DNA from: Natrialba swarupiae
GTDB taxonomy: Archaea > Halobacteriota > Halobacteria > Halobacteriales > Natrialbaceae
Assembly: GCF_008245225.1 (NCBI RefSeq)
Contig: NZ_VTAW01000036.1
Location: 1-35,294 of the forward strand
Length of the DNA: 35,294 nucleotides
Reading direction: 5' to 3'
Below, piece after piece: positions 23,949-32,676 of this stretch. How positions within the stretch are numbered: position 1 is the first letter of the stretch; each line of letters opens with the position of its first letter. The position numbers and the translations under genes were made by a program. The notes under the pieces were generated by a model. That model had not been told where the DNA came from. It saw nothing but the letters and a program-made list of their open reading frames with translations, and ran no database searches.

Positions 23949-25557
23949 CGGAATCACCACCGCCACGTCCCTCGAGCGAGGCCGCTTCGCTCGCCGTCAG
24001 TTCGCTCTCCACCTCGAGACCCATTCCCGCTCGCTCGCCGAGCGCGTCGTCGACGGCGGTGATGAGCGCCCGCGCCTTGTCCAGGGTCTCGTCGTACTCG
24101 CGGTAGGGCTCGGAGTCGTGGACGATGCCGGCTCCGACCCGGAGGTGGTACTCCTCGCCGTGGCGGACGAGCGTCCGGATGACGATGTTGAGCGTCGCAC
24201 GGCCGTCGAATCCGAAGATCCCGACGCCGCCCGTGTAGGGACCGCGACGCGTCGCCTCGAGTTCGTCGATGATCTCCATCGTTCGCGGCTTCGGCGCGCC
24301 GGTGATCGTCCCGCCAGGGAACGTCGCGGCGATCGCGTCGGCGAGCGTCGCCTCCGGCCGCAGCGTGCCGGTGACGTTCGAGACGAGGTGCATCACCTCC
24401 GAGTAGCGGTCGATCCGGCGATACTCGTCGACCTCGACGGAGCCGTACGCACAGACTTTCCCGAGGTCGTTTCGCTCGAGATCGACCAACATTGCGTGTT
24501 CGGCCCGCTCCTTCTCGTCTGCCAGCAGGTCCGCCTCGAGGTCGGCGTCCGCCTCGGCCGTCTCGCCCCGCGGTCTGGTCCCTGCGATCGGTTCGGTCCG
24601 GACGAAGTCGTCGTCTCGCTCGAGTAAGAGTTCGGGACTCGCGCTCACCAGGTCGGCCGCTCGGAACTCGAGCAGACACGAGTAGGGAGCGGGGTTGACC
24701 CGGCGGAGCGCGCCGTAGGCGGCGACCGGGTGGACCGCCGCGGGTGCGACCAGCCGCTGGGAGATGTTCGTCTGGAACGTATCGCCGTCCCGGACGTACT
24801 CTTTGACGCGGCGGACCCGCTCGGCGAACGCCTCCCGGCCGCAGTCGCTCTCGAAGGTCGCCTCCGAGGCGTCGACGGGCGGCCCGCCGACGGACGGGTC
24901 GCCCTCGAGCGCCCGGCGAGCGAGCTCGAGGGCCCGTTCCCGACCGCGTTCGTAGGCCGCCTCGAGCATCGCGTCGTCGATGTCTCCGTCCGTTGTGCCG
25001 CCCGATCCGGTGTGGTCGATCCGCGGACAGGCTGTGATCCGGAGGGTCACGTCGCCGTCGGTCGGCTCCGTCCAGGCCGCGAGTGCGTCGTAGACCCGAA
25101 TCTCGAGACGCGGCAGTTCGCGGTCGTCGACGGCCGACTCGGGGAGATCCTCGAACTCACGGGCGACGTCGTAGGAGAGCCAGCCGACGGCTCCACAGGG
25201 GTAGGGGACGTCACACTCGCCGCGGACGAGTTCGGTGGAATCGAGTAGCCCCTCGAGTGCGGCGAGCGTCGGCGATCCGTCGTCGCCGTCTCGGGTCACC
25301 GCGTCCGGTCCAACCGTGAGCCGATCGACGGGGTCGACGCCGAAGTACCCCCGCCCCGGCTGGCCACCGGTCGTCTCGAGGTAGGCGCCGTCGTTGCGCT
25401 CTTCGCGCGCCCGGCGATAGGCACGGAACGGGTCGTCGACGGTGAGACGGGCTTCGACGGGGGTTCGGACGTCACACACTCCGTCTCGAGGTGCTTCGAC
25501 GCCGCGAGCGGCGGCTCGGAACGACTCGAGTGTCGTGACGATCCGCGGCTCGTTCAT
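23941..25557 (-). CDS. pabB: Aminodeoxychorismate synthase component I (PabB)
   Basis: A 538-residue chorismate-binding enzyme of the TrpE/PabB family that aminates chorismate using ammonia from PabA. Conserved C-terminal blocks are visible: [97 protein letters not shown] and [19 protein letters not shown]. The N-terminal domain (about 1-230) is longer and acidic. The ATG at 25557 ([13 protein letters not shown]) is used; the upstream frame lacks family sequence. Assignment as PabB rather than TrpE depends on context (pabA overlap, pabC in line). The GtrA gene diverges from it. Confidence 0.9.
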   Translation of the reverse strand: MNEPRIVTTLESFRAAARGVEAPRDGVCDVRTPVEARLTVDDPFRAYRRAREERNDGAYLETTGGQPGRGYFGVDPVDRLTVGPDAVTRDGDDGSPTLAALEGLLDSTELVRGECDVPYPCGAVGWLSYDVAREFEDLPESAVDDRELPRLEIRVYDALAAWTEPTDGDVTLRITACPRIDHTGSGGTTDGDIDDAMLEAAYERGRERALELARRALEGDPSVGGPPVDASEATFESDCGREAFAERVRRVKEYVRDGDTFQTNISQRLVAPAAVHPVAAYGALRRVNPAPYSCLLEFRAADLVSASPELLLERDDDFVRTEPIAGTRPRGETAEADADLEADLLADEKERAEHAMLVDLERNDLGKVCAYGSVEVDEYRRIDRYSEVMHLVSNVTGTLRPEATLADAIAATFPGGTITGAPKPRTMEIIDELEATRRGPYTGGVGIFGFDGRATLNIVIRTLVRHGEEYHLRVGAGIVHDSEPYREYDETLDKARALITAVDDALGERAGMGLEVESELTASEAASLEGRGGGDSDE

Positions 25558-25747
25558 ACCCGCCGAGACGAAGTGGAGGGGTAATCCTCTTGCGGTTTTC
25601 ACACTTTTCACCGCGGTCGATCTCCTCGAAACTCCGTCCTGTACTCGAGAACCGGGAGTACAGGTCGGTGTTCGACCGCCAGTCTCCGAGTCAGCACGCT
25701 TTTGCGGCGGTAGCCGGTTTACTCGAACGAACGCGACAGCTACTACG

Positions 25748-26194
25748 ATGATCGATTCCGTCGTCGAAGCCGTCCAGATGCGGACTCGAGCCCTATTGTC
25801 GGCGACGCGACTGACGCAGTTTGCTGGGGTCGGTTTCGTCGGTGCGATCGTCGATTTCGTCGCACTCTACGCGCTCGTCGAGTGGACGGTGCTCGGCCCC
25901 GTCGTCGGAAAGGCGATCTCGTGGGAGCTATCGATCGTCGTCATCTTCGCGATCAACGAACGCTGGACGTTCAGCGAGTTCGGCTCCGTCGGGCCTCGAG
26001 CGCTCGGAAGGCGATTTCTTCGCTCGAACGCGGTTCGGTTTGCCGGCTTTCTCGTGACGCTCGCGGTGCTTACGGGGCTGGTGTACGGGTTCGGAGTCTG
26101 GTATCTTGCGGCGAATGCGGTCGGTGTCGGGATCGGCTTCTTCGTCAACTACACCTGTGAAAGTCTCTACACCTGGAAGGTACACCGTGACTAG
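25748..26194 (+). CDS. GtrA family membrane protein
   Basis: A 148-residue protein with four predicted membrane helices and the GtrA pattern: [21 protein letters not shown] in the first helix, a charged INERWTFSE loop in the middle and [15 protein letters not shown] at the end. GtrA proteins are thought to move lipid-linked sugars across the membrane for surface glycan assembly, so it may serve the glycosylation pathway. The ATG at 25748 gives a normal length. It is divergent from pabB, with about 190 bases between. Confidence 0.9.
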   Translation: MIDSVVEAVQMRTRALLSATRLTQFAGVGFVGAIVDFVALYALVEWTVLGPVVGKAISWELSIVVIFAINERWTFSEFGSVGPRALGRRFLRSNAVRFAGFLVTLAVLTGLVYGFGVWYLAANAVGVGIGFFVNYTCESLYTWKVHRD

Positions 26195-26228
26195 CGCCAC
26201 AAACCCCCACACGGCACCCGAATCACAA

Positions 26229-26238
26229 CCCTTAACTA
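26229..26238 (+). promoter_or_regulatory. Promoter element for the initiator tRNA gene
   Basis: CCCTTAACTA is centred about 27 bases before the first base of the tRNA at 26261, the expected distance for a TATA box. No gene intervenes. Confidence 0.45.
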
Positions 26239-26260
26239 CGGTACTCGGTTACGATGATGT

Positions 26261-26335
26261 AGCGGGATGGGATAGCCAGGAGATTCCGGCGGGCTCATAA
26301 CCCGCAGACCGGTAGTTCAAATCTACCTCCCGCTA
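26261..26335 (+). tRNA. Initiator tRNA-Met (CAT)
   Basis: A 75-base tRNA with a perfect 7-bp acceptor stem (AGCGGGA with TCCCGCT), a discriminator A, an anticodon arm CGGGCTCATAACCCG with CAT in the loop, and a T arm GGTAGTTCAAATCTACC. The A1-T72 acceptor pair and the three G-C pairs beside the anticodon loop (GGG/CCC) are the marks of initiator tRNA, and the sequence looks very like the known Haloferax initiator. The CCA is not encoded. A T4 run at 26337-26340 probably ends the transcript. There is no intron. The methionyl-tRNA synthetase gene lies nearby on the other strand. Confidence 0.97.
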
Positions 26336-26466
26336 CTTTTCGACGCGAATAATAACTCCGAGCGTAGCGAGGTGTGTCGTGAGCGTCGAAAATAGCGTAG
26401 TGGTAGTTTGAACTAGACGGCACCCGAGCGAAGCGAGGGTGACGGCGTAGTTCAAATCTACCTCCC
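26312..26466 (+). repeat. Partial copy of the tRNA 3' half downstream, with hairpins
   Basis: The 20-mer GTAGTTCAAATCTACCTCCC at 26312-26331 inside the tRNA recurs exactly at 26447-26466. Between the copies, TTTTCGACGC (26337-26346) pairs with GCGTCGAAAA (26383-26392). GGTAGTTTGAACTA (from 26402) can pair with the downstream copy TAGTTCAAATCTACC, with one bulge. The arrangement resembles an att-site remnant or a mobile hairpin; there is no integrase within the window. Confidence 0.85.
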
Positions 26467-26606
26467 ACCCATAGTTCTCGTGTCGATTCACTAACGCAGA
26501 TAGCGACGCCAACCGCTCACCTCCGCTCGAGCGAACACTTGGGTTCACTCGAGCAACCGAAAAAACGTCGTCTCTCGCGATCTGATTCACAAATCTGTCG
26601 GGTCGA

Positions 26607-26759
26607 TCAGTGTGCCGCGTGGACGTGATCGCGAAGCGAGTCGCGATCGTCGAAGGCCTCGTTGCAGACGGCGCAGGTGTCGTGGTGCAACGGGAGGTGC
26701 TGGGTGAGCGCCGCGACCGATTCGAACTCTGCGTCACAGGACGAACAGGTGTGAGTCAT
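26607..26759 (-). CDS. Small double C2H2 zinc-finger protein
   Basis: A 50-residue protein with two C2H2-type fingers: C5-x2-C8 with a His pair about 12 residues later (CSSCDAEFESVAALTQHLPLHH), and a second unit (CAVCNEAFDDRDSLRDHVHAAH). It is similar in size and make-up to haloarchaeal zinc-finger microproteins, some of which are regulators. The ATG at 26759 (MTHTCSSC) starts just before the first cysteine; the earlier in-frame start adds residues of no clear character. It lies between initiator tRNA-Met and metG, oriented like metG. DNA, RNA or protein binding cannot be told apart from sequence. Confidence 0.85.
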   Translation of the reverse strand: MTHTCSSCDAEFESVAALTQHLPLHHDTCAVCNEAFDDRDSLRDHVHAAH

Positions 26760-26943
26760 TGCGATTGAACTAGCCGCGCCAGCGTACAAAAAAGGACCTT
26801 ACAACTCCGCCAGCCGGGTTGGCTCTCTCTAACAATCGGTTCGAAGAGATTGTGAAACTGCTTCGAGTGGATCGTCATCGTCGTGACCCCCTTCGCGAGC
26901 GAAACGGTGTGGATTGCTCGAGCGAGTCGTTGCGGACGTGTGA

Positions 26944-29049
26944 CTACCGGATCTTCTCGCCGATCGCGGCGTCGTCGTGGGTCGTCAGCAGATCGGCTTG
27001 CTCGCCCGCAGCGAGGATCATTCCGTTGGACTCGACGCCGAACAGTTCGGCGGGTTCCATGTTCGCGAGCAGAATACACTTCTCGCCGGGCAGTTCCTCG
27101 AGGTCGTGAAGCTGTTTGATGCCGGCGACGACCTGTCGGGTCTCGAAGCCGATGTCGACCTCGAGGCGTGCGAGGTCGTCTGCGCCGTCGATTCCCTCGG
27201 CAGTTTCGATGCGCCCGACGCGAATGTCTACGTCCTGGAACTCCTCGAAGCCGATGCGATCCTCGAGTAAGGGCTCGAGGTCGTCGGTGTCTGTCATGGC
27301 CTCGGATTCGTCCGACGGGGTGTCGTCGTTTTCGATTTCCGCTTCGTCTCCGTCCGCGTCGTCGTCGTCTGTCGCCGCTTCGACGCGTTCCTCGAGTTTC
27401 TCGGTGAGTTCGTCGACCCGGTCGTCTTCGATCTTCGCGAACAGTTCGCCGGGTTCGGCGAAGGTCTGGGGCGGCGTCTCGAGGGCGGCCTCGAGGTGGG
27501 TATCGGCGATCTCGCCGTCTTCGCCGATCTGCTCCCACAGCGCCTGTGATTTATCGGGCGTGATCGGCTCGAGCAGGACGGCGACGGCTTTGGCGATCTG
27601 GACGCAGTCGCGGATGACCTGTGCGGCCGCCTCGGGGTCCTCGTCGGTGAGCTTCCAGGGCTCGTTGCGCTGGATGTACTCGTTGCCGAACTGCGCTAAG
27701 CGGACGGCCGCCTGACCGACGCCGCGAAGCGAGTAGTCGTTGACGCTCTCTCGAACCTCGCCGATGGCACCCTCGATGCGCTCTTGAACGTCGGCCGAGA
27801 CGTCCGTCTCCGGCGTCCCCTCGTAGTTGCGGTAGGCAAAGAGCAGCGATCGGTACCAGAAGTTGCCGACCGTACCCACGAGTTCGCCGTTTACCTTCTC
27901 CTGGAAGGCGTCCCAGGAGAAGTCGACGTCCTGCTGGAGGCCGCCGGTGGTCGTCAGATAGTACCGCAGGAGGTCGGGATGGAATCCCTCCTCGAGATAC
28001 TCTTTCGCCCAGATTGCCCGGTTGCGGCTGGTCGAGAGCCCCTTCCCGTTGATCGTGATGAAACCGGTCGCGGCGACGCCACGGGGCGCGTTGTAGTCTG
28101 CGCCCTCGAGCATCGCGGGCCAGAAGATCGTGTGGTGCTGGATGATGTCGCGGCCGATGACGTGGACAATCTCGCCGTCGCCCCGCCAGACCTCCTCCCA
28201 GTCGTACTCCTCGGCCCCGACGCGCTCTGTGTACTGCTTCGTTGAGGAGATGTACTCGATCGGCGCGTCGACCCAGACGTAGAGGACGATCTCCTCGTCC
28301 TCCTCGCCGGGGTAGTCGATGCCCCAGTCCATATCGCGGGTGAGACACCAGTCTTGCAGTCCCTCTTCGATCCACTGGCGGGGCTGGTTGCGCGCGTTCG
28401 ACGTCCCCTCTAAGTCGTCTAAGAACTCGGTGAGGTAGTCGGCGAACTCGGAGACGCGGAAGAACTTGTGAGTGCGTTCGCGATACTCCGCGGGGTTGCC
28501 CGTGCGGACGCTCGTCGGGTTCTCGATCTCTCCCGGCTCTAAGTGGCGTTGACAGCCCTCGTCGCATTCGTCGCCGCGGGCTTTCGCGCCACAGTAAGGA
28601 CAGGTCCCCTCGACGTAGCGGTCGGGGAGGTAGTCGTCGGCCGTCGGATCGTAGGCGACGACGACCTCGTCTTCGTAGACGTAGTCGTTTTCGTCCAACG
28701 TCCGGACGATATCGCGGGTGAGTTCGGTGTTGGTCTCGTCGTGGGTGTGACCGTAGTTGTCGAACTCGACGTTGAACTTGGGGAACGTCTCCTCGTACTG
28801 TCGGTGCCACTCGAGGGCGAACTCGGCGGGATCGACGCCCTGTTCTTCGGCGTTGACGGCGACCGGCGTGCCGTGCATGTCGGAGCCGGAGACGTACGCC
28901 GTCTGCTGGCCAAGCGTCTCGAGGGCGCGGGAGAAGGCGTCCGCGCCGATGTATCCACGGAGGTGACCGATGTGCAGGTCGCCGTTGGCGTAGGGCAACC
29001 CGCAGGTCACGACCGCGGGGCGGTCCGTCGGAAAGTCGTCGTTGGTCAT
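26944..29049 (-). CDS. metG: Methionyl-tRNA synthetase
   Basis: A 701-residue class I synthetase that charges tRNA-Met. The HIGH motif is H26-I27-G28-H29. The KMSKS equivalent is KGLSTS at 336-341. A zinc knuckle has C150, C153, C162 and C166, and the anticodon-binding helices follow. A fused C-terminal tRNA-binding domain of the EMAP/Arc1 kind lies at about 597-701 (FQDVDIRVGRIETAEG, LANMEPAELFGVESNGMILAA), joined by an acidic linker (about 550-590). Length fits the archaeal long form. A likely leaderless promoter is noted below. Its substrate tRNA lies about 600 bases beyond its 3' end. Confidence 0.97.
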   Translation of the reverse strand: MTNDDFPTDRPAVVTCGLPYANGDLHIGHLRGYIGADAFSRALETLGQQTAYVSGSDMHGTPVAVNAEEQGVDPAEFALEWHRQYEETFPKFNVEFDNYGHTHDETNTELTRDIVRTLDENDYVYEDEVVVAYDPTADDYLPDRYVEGTCPYCGAKARGDECDEGCQRHLEPGEIENPTSVRTGNPAEYRERTHKFFRVSEFADYLTEFLDDLEGTSNARNQPRQWIEEGLQDWCLTRDMDWGIDYPGEEDEEIVLYVWVDAPIEYISSTKQYTERVGAEEYDWEEVWRGDGEIVHVIGRDIIQHHTIFWPAMLEGADYNAPRGVAATGFITINGKGLSTSRNRAIWAKEYLEEGFHPDLLRYYLTTTGGLQQDVDFSWDAFQEKVNGELVGTVGNFWYRSLLFAYRNYEGTPETDVSADVQERIEGAIGEVRESVNDYSLRGVGQAAVRLAQFGNEYIQRNEPWKLTDEDPEAAAQVIRDCVQIAKAVAVLLEPITPDKSQALWEQIGEDGEIADTHLEAALETPPQTFAEPGELFAKIEDDRVDELTEKLEERVEAATDDDDADGDEAEIENDDTPSDESEAMTDTDDLEPLLEDRIGFEEFQDVDIRVGRIETAEGIDGADDLARLEVDIGFETRQVVAGIKQLHDLEELPGEKCILLANMEPAELFGVESNGMILAAGEQADLLTTHDDAAIGEKIR

Positions 29050-29635
29050 ATGCGTGTGGTGTCGGTGGCGGGCGTAAAACCCGCCGGTTTTCGATCGCTA
29101 CTCGGTTCTCGAGCGACCTCGTCGCTCCGTCGGTTCGAGGACAGCACGCAGGGTTTCGACGCCGCGTGGGCCCGTATGACCGGGTGCGCCGCGGCGCCTC
29201 CGCCGTGCAAAACAGTCACTACGGGCGCATCGAGCGGAACCGACGAGCGGCGGCTCGAGGTGCCATATTGACTTGCTCTTGCTCGCCGATCGGTATAACT
29301 GTTGTTTCTCCGTTGTGTCTCGACTCGAGTGCCGGAACCGCACCGCAGAGATCGACGAGCAGGGATCGAACACCTCGATGCGTACGGCACCGTCCGTATT
29401 CGGATATTTCCCGTCGATGGGGACCGTCCTACTCGCGTCGACGAACGCGACCACCGGTGTGCTCGAGCAGTCCTCGAGCGTAGAGATTCGAGGTCGATCG
29501 GTTCCCGATCCGGGGCCGTTGCACGGTGGCGCCGATATCCTGAGCGGGAGTATCGTTTGACTACGACGCGAAAACAGCAATTACTCCTGGCGACAGTCAC
29601 GTGATGTTTTGACACAGTGGGTCGGTTCGCCGTCC
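29050..29635. other. Long gene-poor interval between metG and the symporter gene
   Basis: About 586 bases. Open frames exist (for example 29273-29560 on the plus strand, and 29098-29580 on the minus strand), but none shows a domain, signal peptide or strongly acidic character. The plus-strand frame from an ATG at 29378 has fair third-position GC and could be a small gene of about 60 residues. The metG promoter occupies the left end and the symporter promoter the right. Confidence 0.4.
29067..29085 (-). promoter_or_regulatory. metG promoter box inside an inverted repeat
   Basis: On the minus strand GGGTTTTACGCC is centred about 27 bases before the metG ATG at 29049. It lies within a perfect 6-bp inverted repeat (GGCGGG at 29067-29072 and CCCGCC at 29080-29085). 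A TATA element between repeat arms could be an operator. Confidence 0.45.
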
Positions 29636-31000
29636 ATGAGTTCCGTCGAGATACCACGGGAGACGTGGGCGACGCGAATCGGATTCATCTTCGCGGCCGT
29701 CGGGAGCGCGGTCGGTCTGGGGAACATCTGGCGGTTCCCGTTCCAGGTTGGACAGGAGGGTGGCGCTGCCTTTCTGGTGATGTACCTCCTGTTCATCCTC
29801 GCCGTCGGCTTCCCTGCGATGCTCGTCGAGTTCGTCGTGGGCCGGTACACCGAACGAAATCCGGTCGGCGCGCTCAGGGAGATCGGTTCCGGTGCGTGGC
29901 GATACGTCGGCTGGATCTTCATCGCGACGGGTTTCGTCATCCTCTCGTACTACAGCGTTGTCGCCGGCTGGACGATCCGATACACGGTCCTCGGCTTGCA
30001 GGACGGCTATCTCGCGGACGCCGCCGAGGCGGAAGCCCAGTTCGTCACGCTGGCGAGCGGCCTGGACGCGATCGTCCTCCACGCCCTCTTCATGGCTGCG
30101 GTCATCCTCATTGTCGGCGCGGGAATCAAACGCGGCATCGAACTCGCGGTGACCGTGATGGTCCCCGCGATTATCGTCATCGTCGTCGGGCTGGCAGTCT
30201 ACGCGGCGACGCTCGAGGGAGCGGGCGACGCCTACGCCTACTACCTCTCGCCGGACCTGGGCGTGATCGCCGCCAACTGGACGAGCATTCTTCCGGCGGC
30301 GGCCGGCCAGGCCTTCTTCACGCTCTCGCTCGGGATGGGGGTGATGATCACGTACGCCTCTTATCTCGGTGAGGATCGAAACCTCGCCGAAGACGGCGCG
30401 ATCGTCATCGGCTTCGACACCGCGATCGCGTTCGTCACCGGCCTGATCGTCTTCCCGATCCTCTTTACGGCTGGGGTCGATCCAGCCGATCCGGGGGCGG
30501 GAGCGATCTTCGTCTCGCTCGCCGCCGCCTTCGGCGACCTCACCCTCGGCTGGCTCGTCGGCGCGGTCTTTTTCGGCACCGTCGCCATCGCCGCCCTCTC
30601 GAGTGCGATCAGCCTGATGGAGGTCGTCGTCTCCTACGTCGTCGACGAACACGCTGTCGACCGGCGCGTGGCGGCACTCGCGATCGGTGGCGGGATATTC
30701 GTCCTTGGGATTCCCTCGGCGTACGACCTCGTCCTCCTCGACCTGTTCGACCTCTTCGCCGACCAGATCCTGCTGGTACTCGGCGGGCTCCTGTTGGCGA
30801 TCCTCGTCGGCTGGATTCTCTCCGACCTCGCGGTCGAGGAGCTATCGCTCGGAATCGGTGACCTCGGCGGCTACGGCACCGCCTGGATCTGGGCCGTGCG
30901 AATTCCGGTCGTCCTCGTGTTGATCGTCGCGCTCGTCCTCGGGGTTCTCGATTATCTCGAGTTCCTGACCGGACCGTTCGCGGAGTGGCTCGCCGACTGA
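29636..31000 (+). CDS. NSS family sodium-dependent symporter
   Basis: A 454-residue membrane protein with about eleven or twelve helices, of the neurotransmitter:sodium symporter (LeuT-like) family. The first helix carries FIFAAVGSAVGLGNIWRFPF, the unwound substrate and sodium site. Helix 6 carries GQAFFTLSLGMGVMITYASYL, and AIAALSSAISLMEVVVSYVVD lies in helix 8. Members take up amino acids with sodium, suited to a salt-loving cell; the exact substrate is unknown. The ATG at 29636 (MSSVEIPRETW) fits the family N-terminus. The small membrane protein gene converges on it from the other strand 32 bases on. Confidence 0.95.
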   Translation: MSSVEIPRETWATRIGFIFAAVGSAVGLGNIWRFPFQVGQEGGAAFLVMYLLFILAVGFPAMLVEFVVGRYTERNPVGALREIGSGAWRYVGWIFIATGFVILSYYSVVAGWTIRYTVLGLQDGYLADAAEAEAQFVTLASGLDAIVLHALFMAAVILIVGAGIKRGIELAVTVMVPAIIVIVVGLAVYAATLEGAGDAYAYYLSPDLGVIAANWTSILPAAAGQAFFTLSLGMGVMITYASYLGEDRNLAEDGAIVIGFDTAIAFVTGLIVFPILFTAGVDPADPGAGAIFVSLAAAFGDLTLGWLVGAVFFGTVAIAALSSAISLMEVVVSYVVDEHAVDRRVAALAIGGGIFVLGIPSAYDLVLLDLFDLFADQILLVLGGLLLAILVGWILSDLAVEELSLGIGDLGGYGTAWIWAVRIPVVLVLIVALVLGVLDYLEFLTGPFAEWLAD

Positions 31001-31032
31001 TCGCCCTCCACGAGCGATAGTCGAATCACAGA

Positions 31033-31371
31033 TTAGTTCTCCGCCGATCCGTCGGCGTCGACGCTCCAGACGTCGACGAGTACACCGAGTCGACTGCCCG
31101 CGAGCAACGCGCCGCCGACGAGCACGAACCCGCCAAACGTGACCAGAAACGTCAGCCCGGCGAGATCCAGTACGATCGTAACCGCTGCCCCGACCCAGGC
31201 GAGCCAGCCGATCGCCTCCCACGGCCGCCCGCCGTACAGCCGCCAGATCGAAATCGAGAGCAAGAGCCCGCCCGCAGCCGCCGCGACGACCGCCCCCTCG
31301 AGCGTCGTCGACGCCACTGCCAACGCCGCGAACCCGACGAACGCCGCGACGTCGATCCCGTCGATCGCCAT
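31033..31371 (-). CDS. Small four-helix membrane protein, unknown function
   Basis: A 112-residue protein of about four hydrophobic segments (near residues 8-22, 26-42, 52-70 and 72-92) with an acidic C-terminal tail. I recognise no family. The ATG at 31371 is the first in frame and leaves the N-terminus starting MAIDGID. It lies 85 bases downstream of the decarboxylase gene on the same strand, so the two may be co-transcribed. Confidence 0.75.
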   Translation of the reverse strand: MAIDGIDVAAFVGFAALAVASTTLEGAVVAAAAGGLLLSISIWRLYGGRPWEAIGWLAWVGAAVTIVLDLAGLTFLVTFGGFVLVGGALLAGSRLGVLVDVWSVDADGSAEN

Positions 31372-31456
31372 ACGTCACACTCGCGGACGCGGCGATAAAC
31401 TGGTGTCGATCGGAAAACCGACCGGGAGATCCACGAACCCCCTCCCCGTTCGACCG

Positions 31457-32539
31457 TCAGTCGCTCGGGATCGGGACGCTCGCACGGACCTCGAGTCGGT
31501 CCAGGTCGGCGACGAACGAGGCGAGCATCTCCCGGCTGACGTGGGGCATACAGACGACTCGAAGCTCACCCGTCGCGGTCCGAGAGATGCGCCACCCCTC
31601 CGCTCGCAACGCCTCGAACGTCGACTCCGGGACGTCGGCCGCGACGAGCGGAAGCGTCGGCTCGACGACCTCATACCCCCGCTTCTCGAGGACGTCTGCA
31701 AGCCACTCGGCGTTGTTCTGCGATCGCACGTACTGGCTCCGGTAGCCCGCGGGCCACAGTTCCTCCATCGCCGCGACGGCGCTCGCGACGCCCGCGCCCG
31801 ATCGGGTGCCGGTGAGCGTCGCCTGTGACGTCGACTCGAGGTACGGCGTATCGACGGCGAGTTCGTCGAGGAGGTCGGAGTCTCGGACGAGCAATCCGCC
31901 CGCGGGGACCGCGGCCTGGCCCATCTTGTGGGGGTCGATCGTCATCGTGTCGACCGGCGCGTGGCCGAAGTGCCACTCGAAGTCGGTAAACGGGAGGACG
32001 AATCCGCCCCAGGCGGCGTCGACGTGTAACAGGGCGTCGACCGAGCGGGCGATCTCCCCCAGTTCCGGGATCGGATCGACCCGGCCGTACTCCGTCGTTC
32101 CGGCTACGGCGACGACCATCGCGGTGTCGGCGTCGACTGCCGAACGGACGGCCTCGAGATCGATACGATGGGAGTCGTCGGTCGGGACGACGCAGAGGTC
32201 GACGCCGAGGACGTCCGCCGCCTTTCGAAAACTGAAGTGAGCCGACGCCGGCATGACGACGGTCGGTCGGCGCGTCTGCGCGCGCTCGCGGGCGATCCGC
32301 ACCGCCTGAATGTTCGCCTCCGTCCCGCCGCTTGCGACGTAGCCCGCCGGCTCCTCGAGACCGGCGATCTCTCCCAGCGTGGCGATGGCTTCCTCCTCGA
32401 GGGCCGAGATAGTGGGATACGTGCCGGGATCGCCGGGATTCGTCGCGAGAAATCGTTCGGCCGCCTCGCGGGCCACCGGGTGGGGTTTCGTACACATCGA
32501 CGAGAGCACCCGGTCGAACGCCTGCGGCTCGATCTGCAT
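31457..32539 (-). CDS. mfnA: MfnA-type L-aspartate/tyrosine decarboxylase
   Basis: A 360-residue PLP-dependent group II decarboxylase. The Schiff-base lysine is K205 in [10 protein letters not shown]174 in HVDAAWGG binds the pyridine nitrogen, and H101 (PASAHFSF) stacks on [18 protein letters not shown] is the phosphate-binding segment. In methanogens MfnA makes tyramine for methanofuran. Haloarchaea lack methanofuran, and homologues there are thought to decarboxylate aspartate to beta-alanine for coenzyme A, so that role is favoured. The ATG at 32539 ([12 protein letters not shown]) is supported by a TATA-like box at leaderless distance; an upstream ATG at 32572 would place the box in the coding region. 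Confidence 0.93.
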   Translation of the reverse strand: MQIEPQAFDRVLSSMCTKPHPVAREAAERFLATNPGDPGTYPTISALEEEAIATLGEIAGLEEPAGYVASGGTEANIQAVRIARERAQTRRPTVVMPASAHFSFRKAADVLGVDLCVVPTDDSHRIDLEAVRSAVDADTAMVVAVAGTTEYGRVDPIPELGEIARSVDALLHVDAAWGGFVLPFTDFEWHFGHAPVDTMTIDPHKMGQAAVPAGGLLVRDSDLLDELAVDTPYLESTSQATLTGTRSGAGVASAVAAMEELWPAGYRSQYVRSQNNAEWLADVLEKRGYEVVEPTLPLVAADVPESTFEALRAEGWRISRTATGELRVVCMPHVSREMLASFVADLDRLEVRASVPIPSD

Positions 32540-32560
32540 GTCACGTGGATAGACAGTCGT

Positions 32561-32570
32561 GCGTTTATGC
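32561..32570 (-). promoter_or_regulatory. TATA-like box for the decarboxylase gene
   Basis: GCATAAACGC on the minus strand is centred about 27 bases before the ATG at 32539, which supports that start and a leaderless transcript. Confidence 0.55.
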
Positions 32571-32676
32571 ATTACGTTTACTCGGCGTTCAGCCGATCGA
32601 ATAGCCGGTTAGATCCGTTCTCGAGCTCGGCTGGGAGCGGCAGTACCGCGTCGAAAAACCGGGTATTGACCGACCG

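Noticed and set aside
23298-25557. Reading the amidotransferase and synthase pair as trpG and trpE
   Set aside because: No other trp gene is present and a class IV aminotransferase lies in line, favouring p-aminobenzoate synthesis; not excluded by motifs alone.
26447-26466. Second tRNA gene suggested by the GTAGTTCAAATCTACCTCCC copy
   Set aside because: Only the T arm and part of the acceptor stem are present; no D arm or anticodon arm precedes it.
27551-28810. Minus-strand open frame of 419 codons inside metG
   Set aside because: Overlaps metG in another frame and is rich in arginine and proline; metG carries the HIGH and KMSKS-like motifs.
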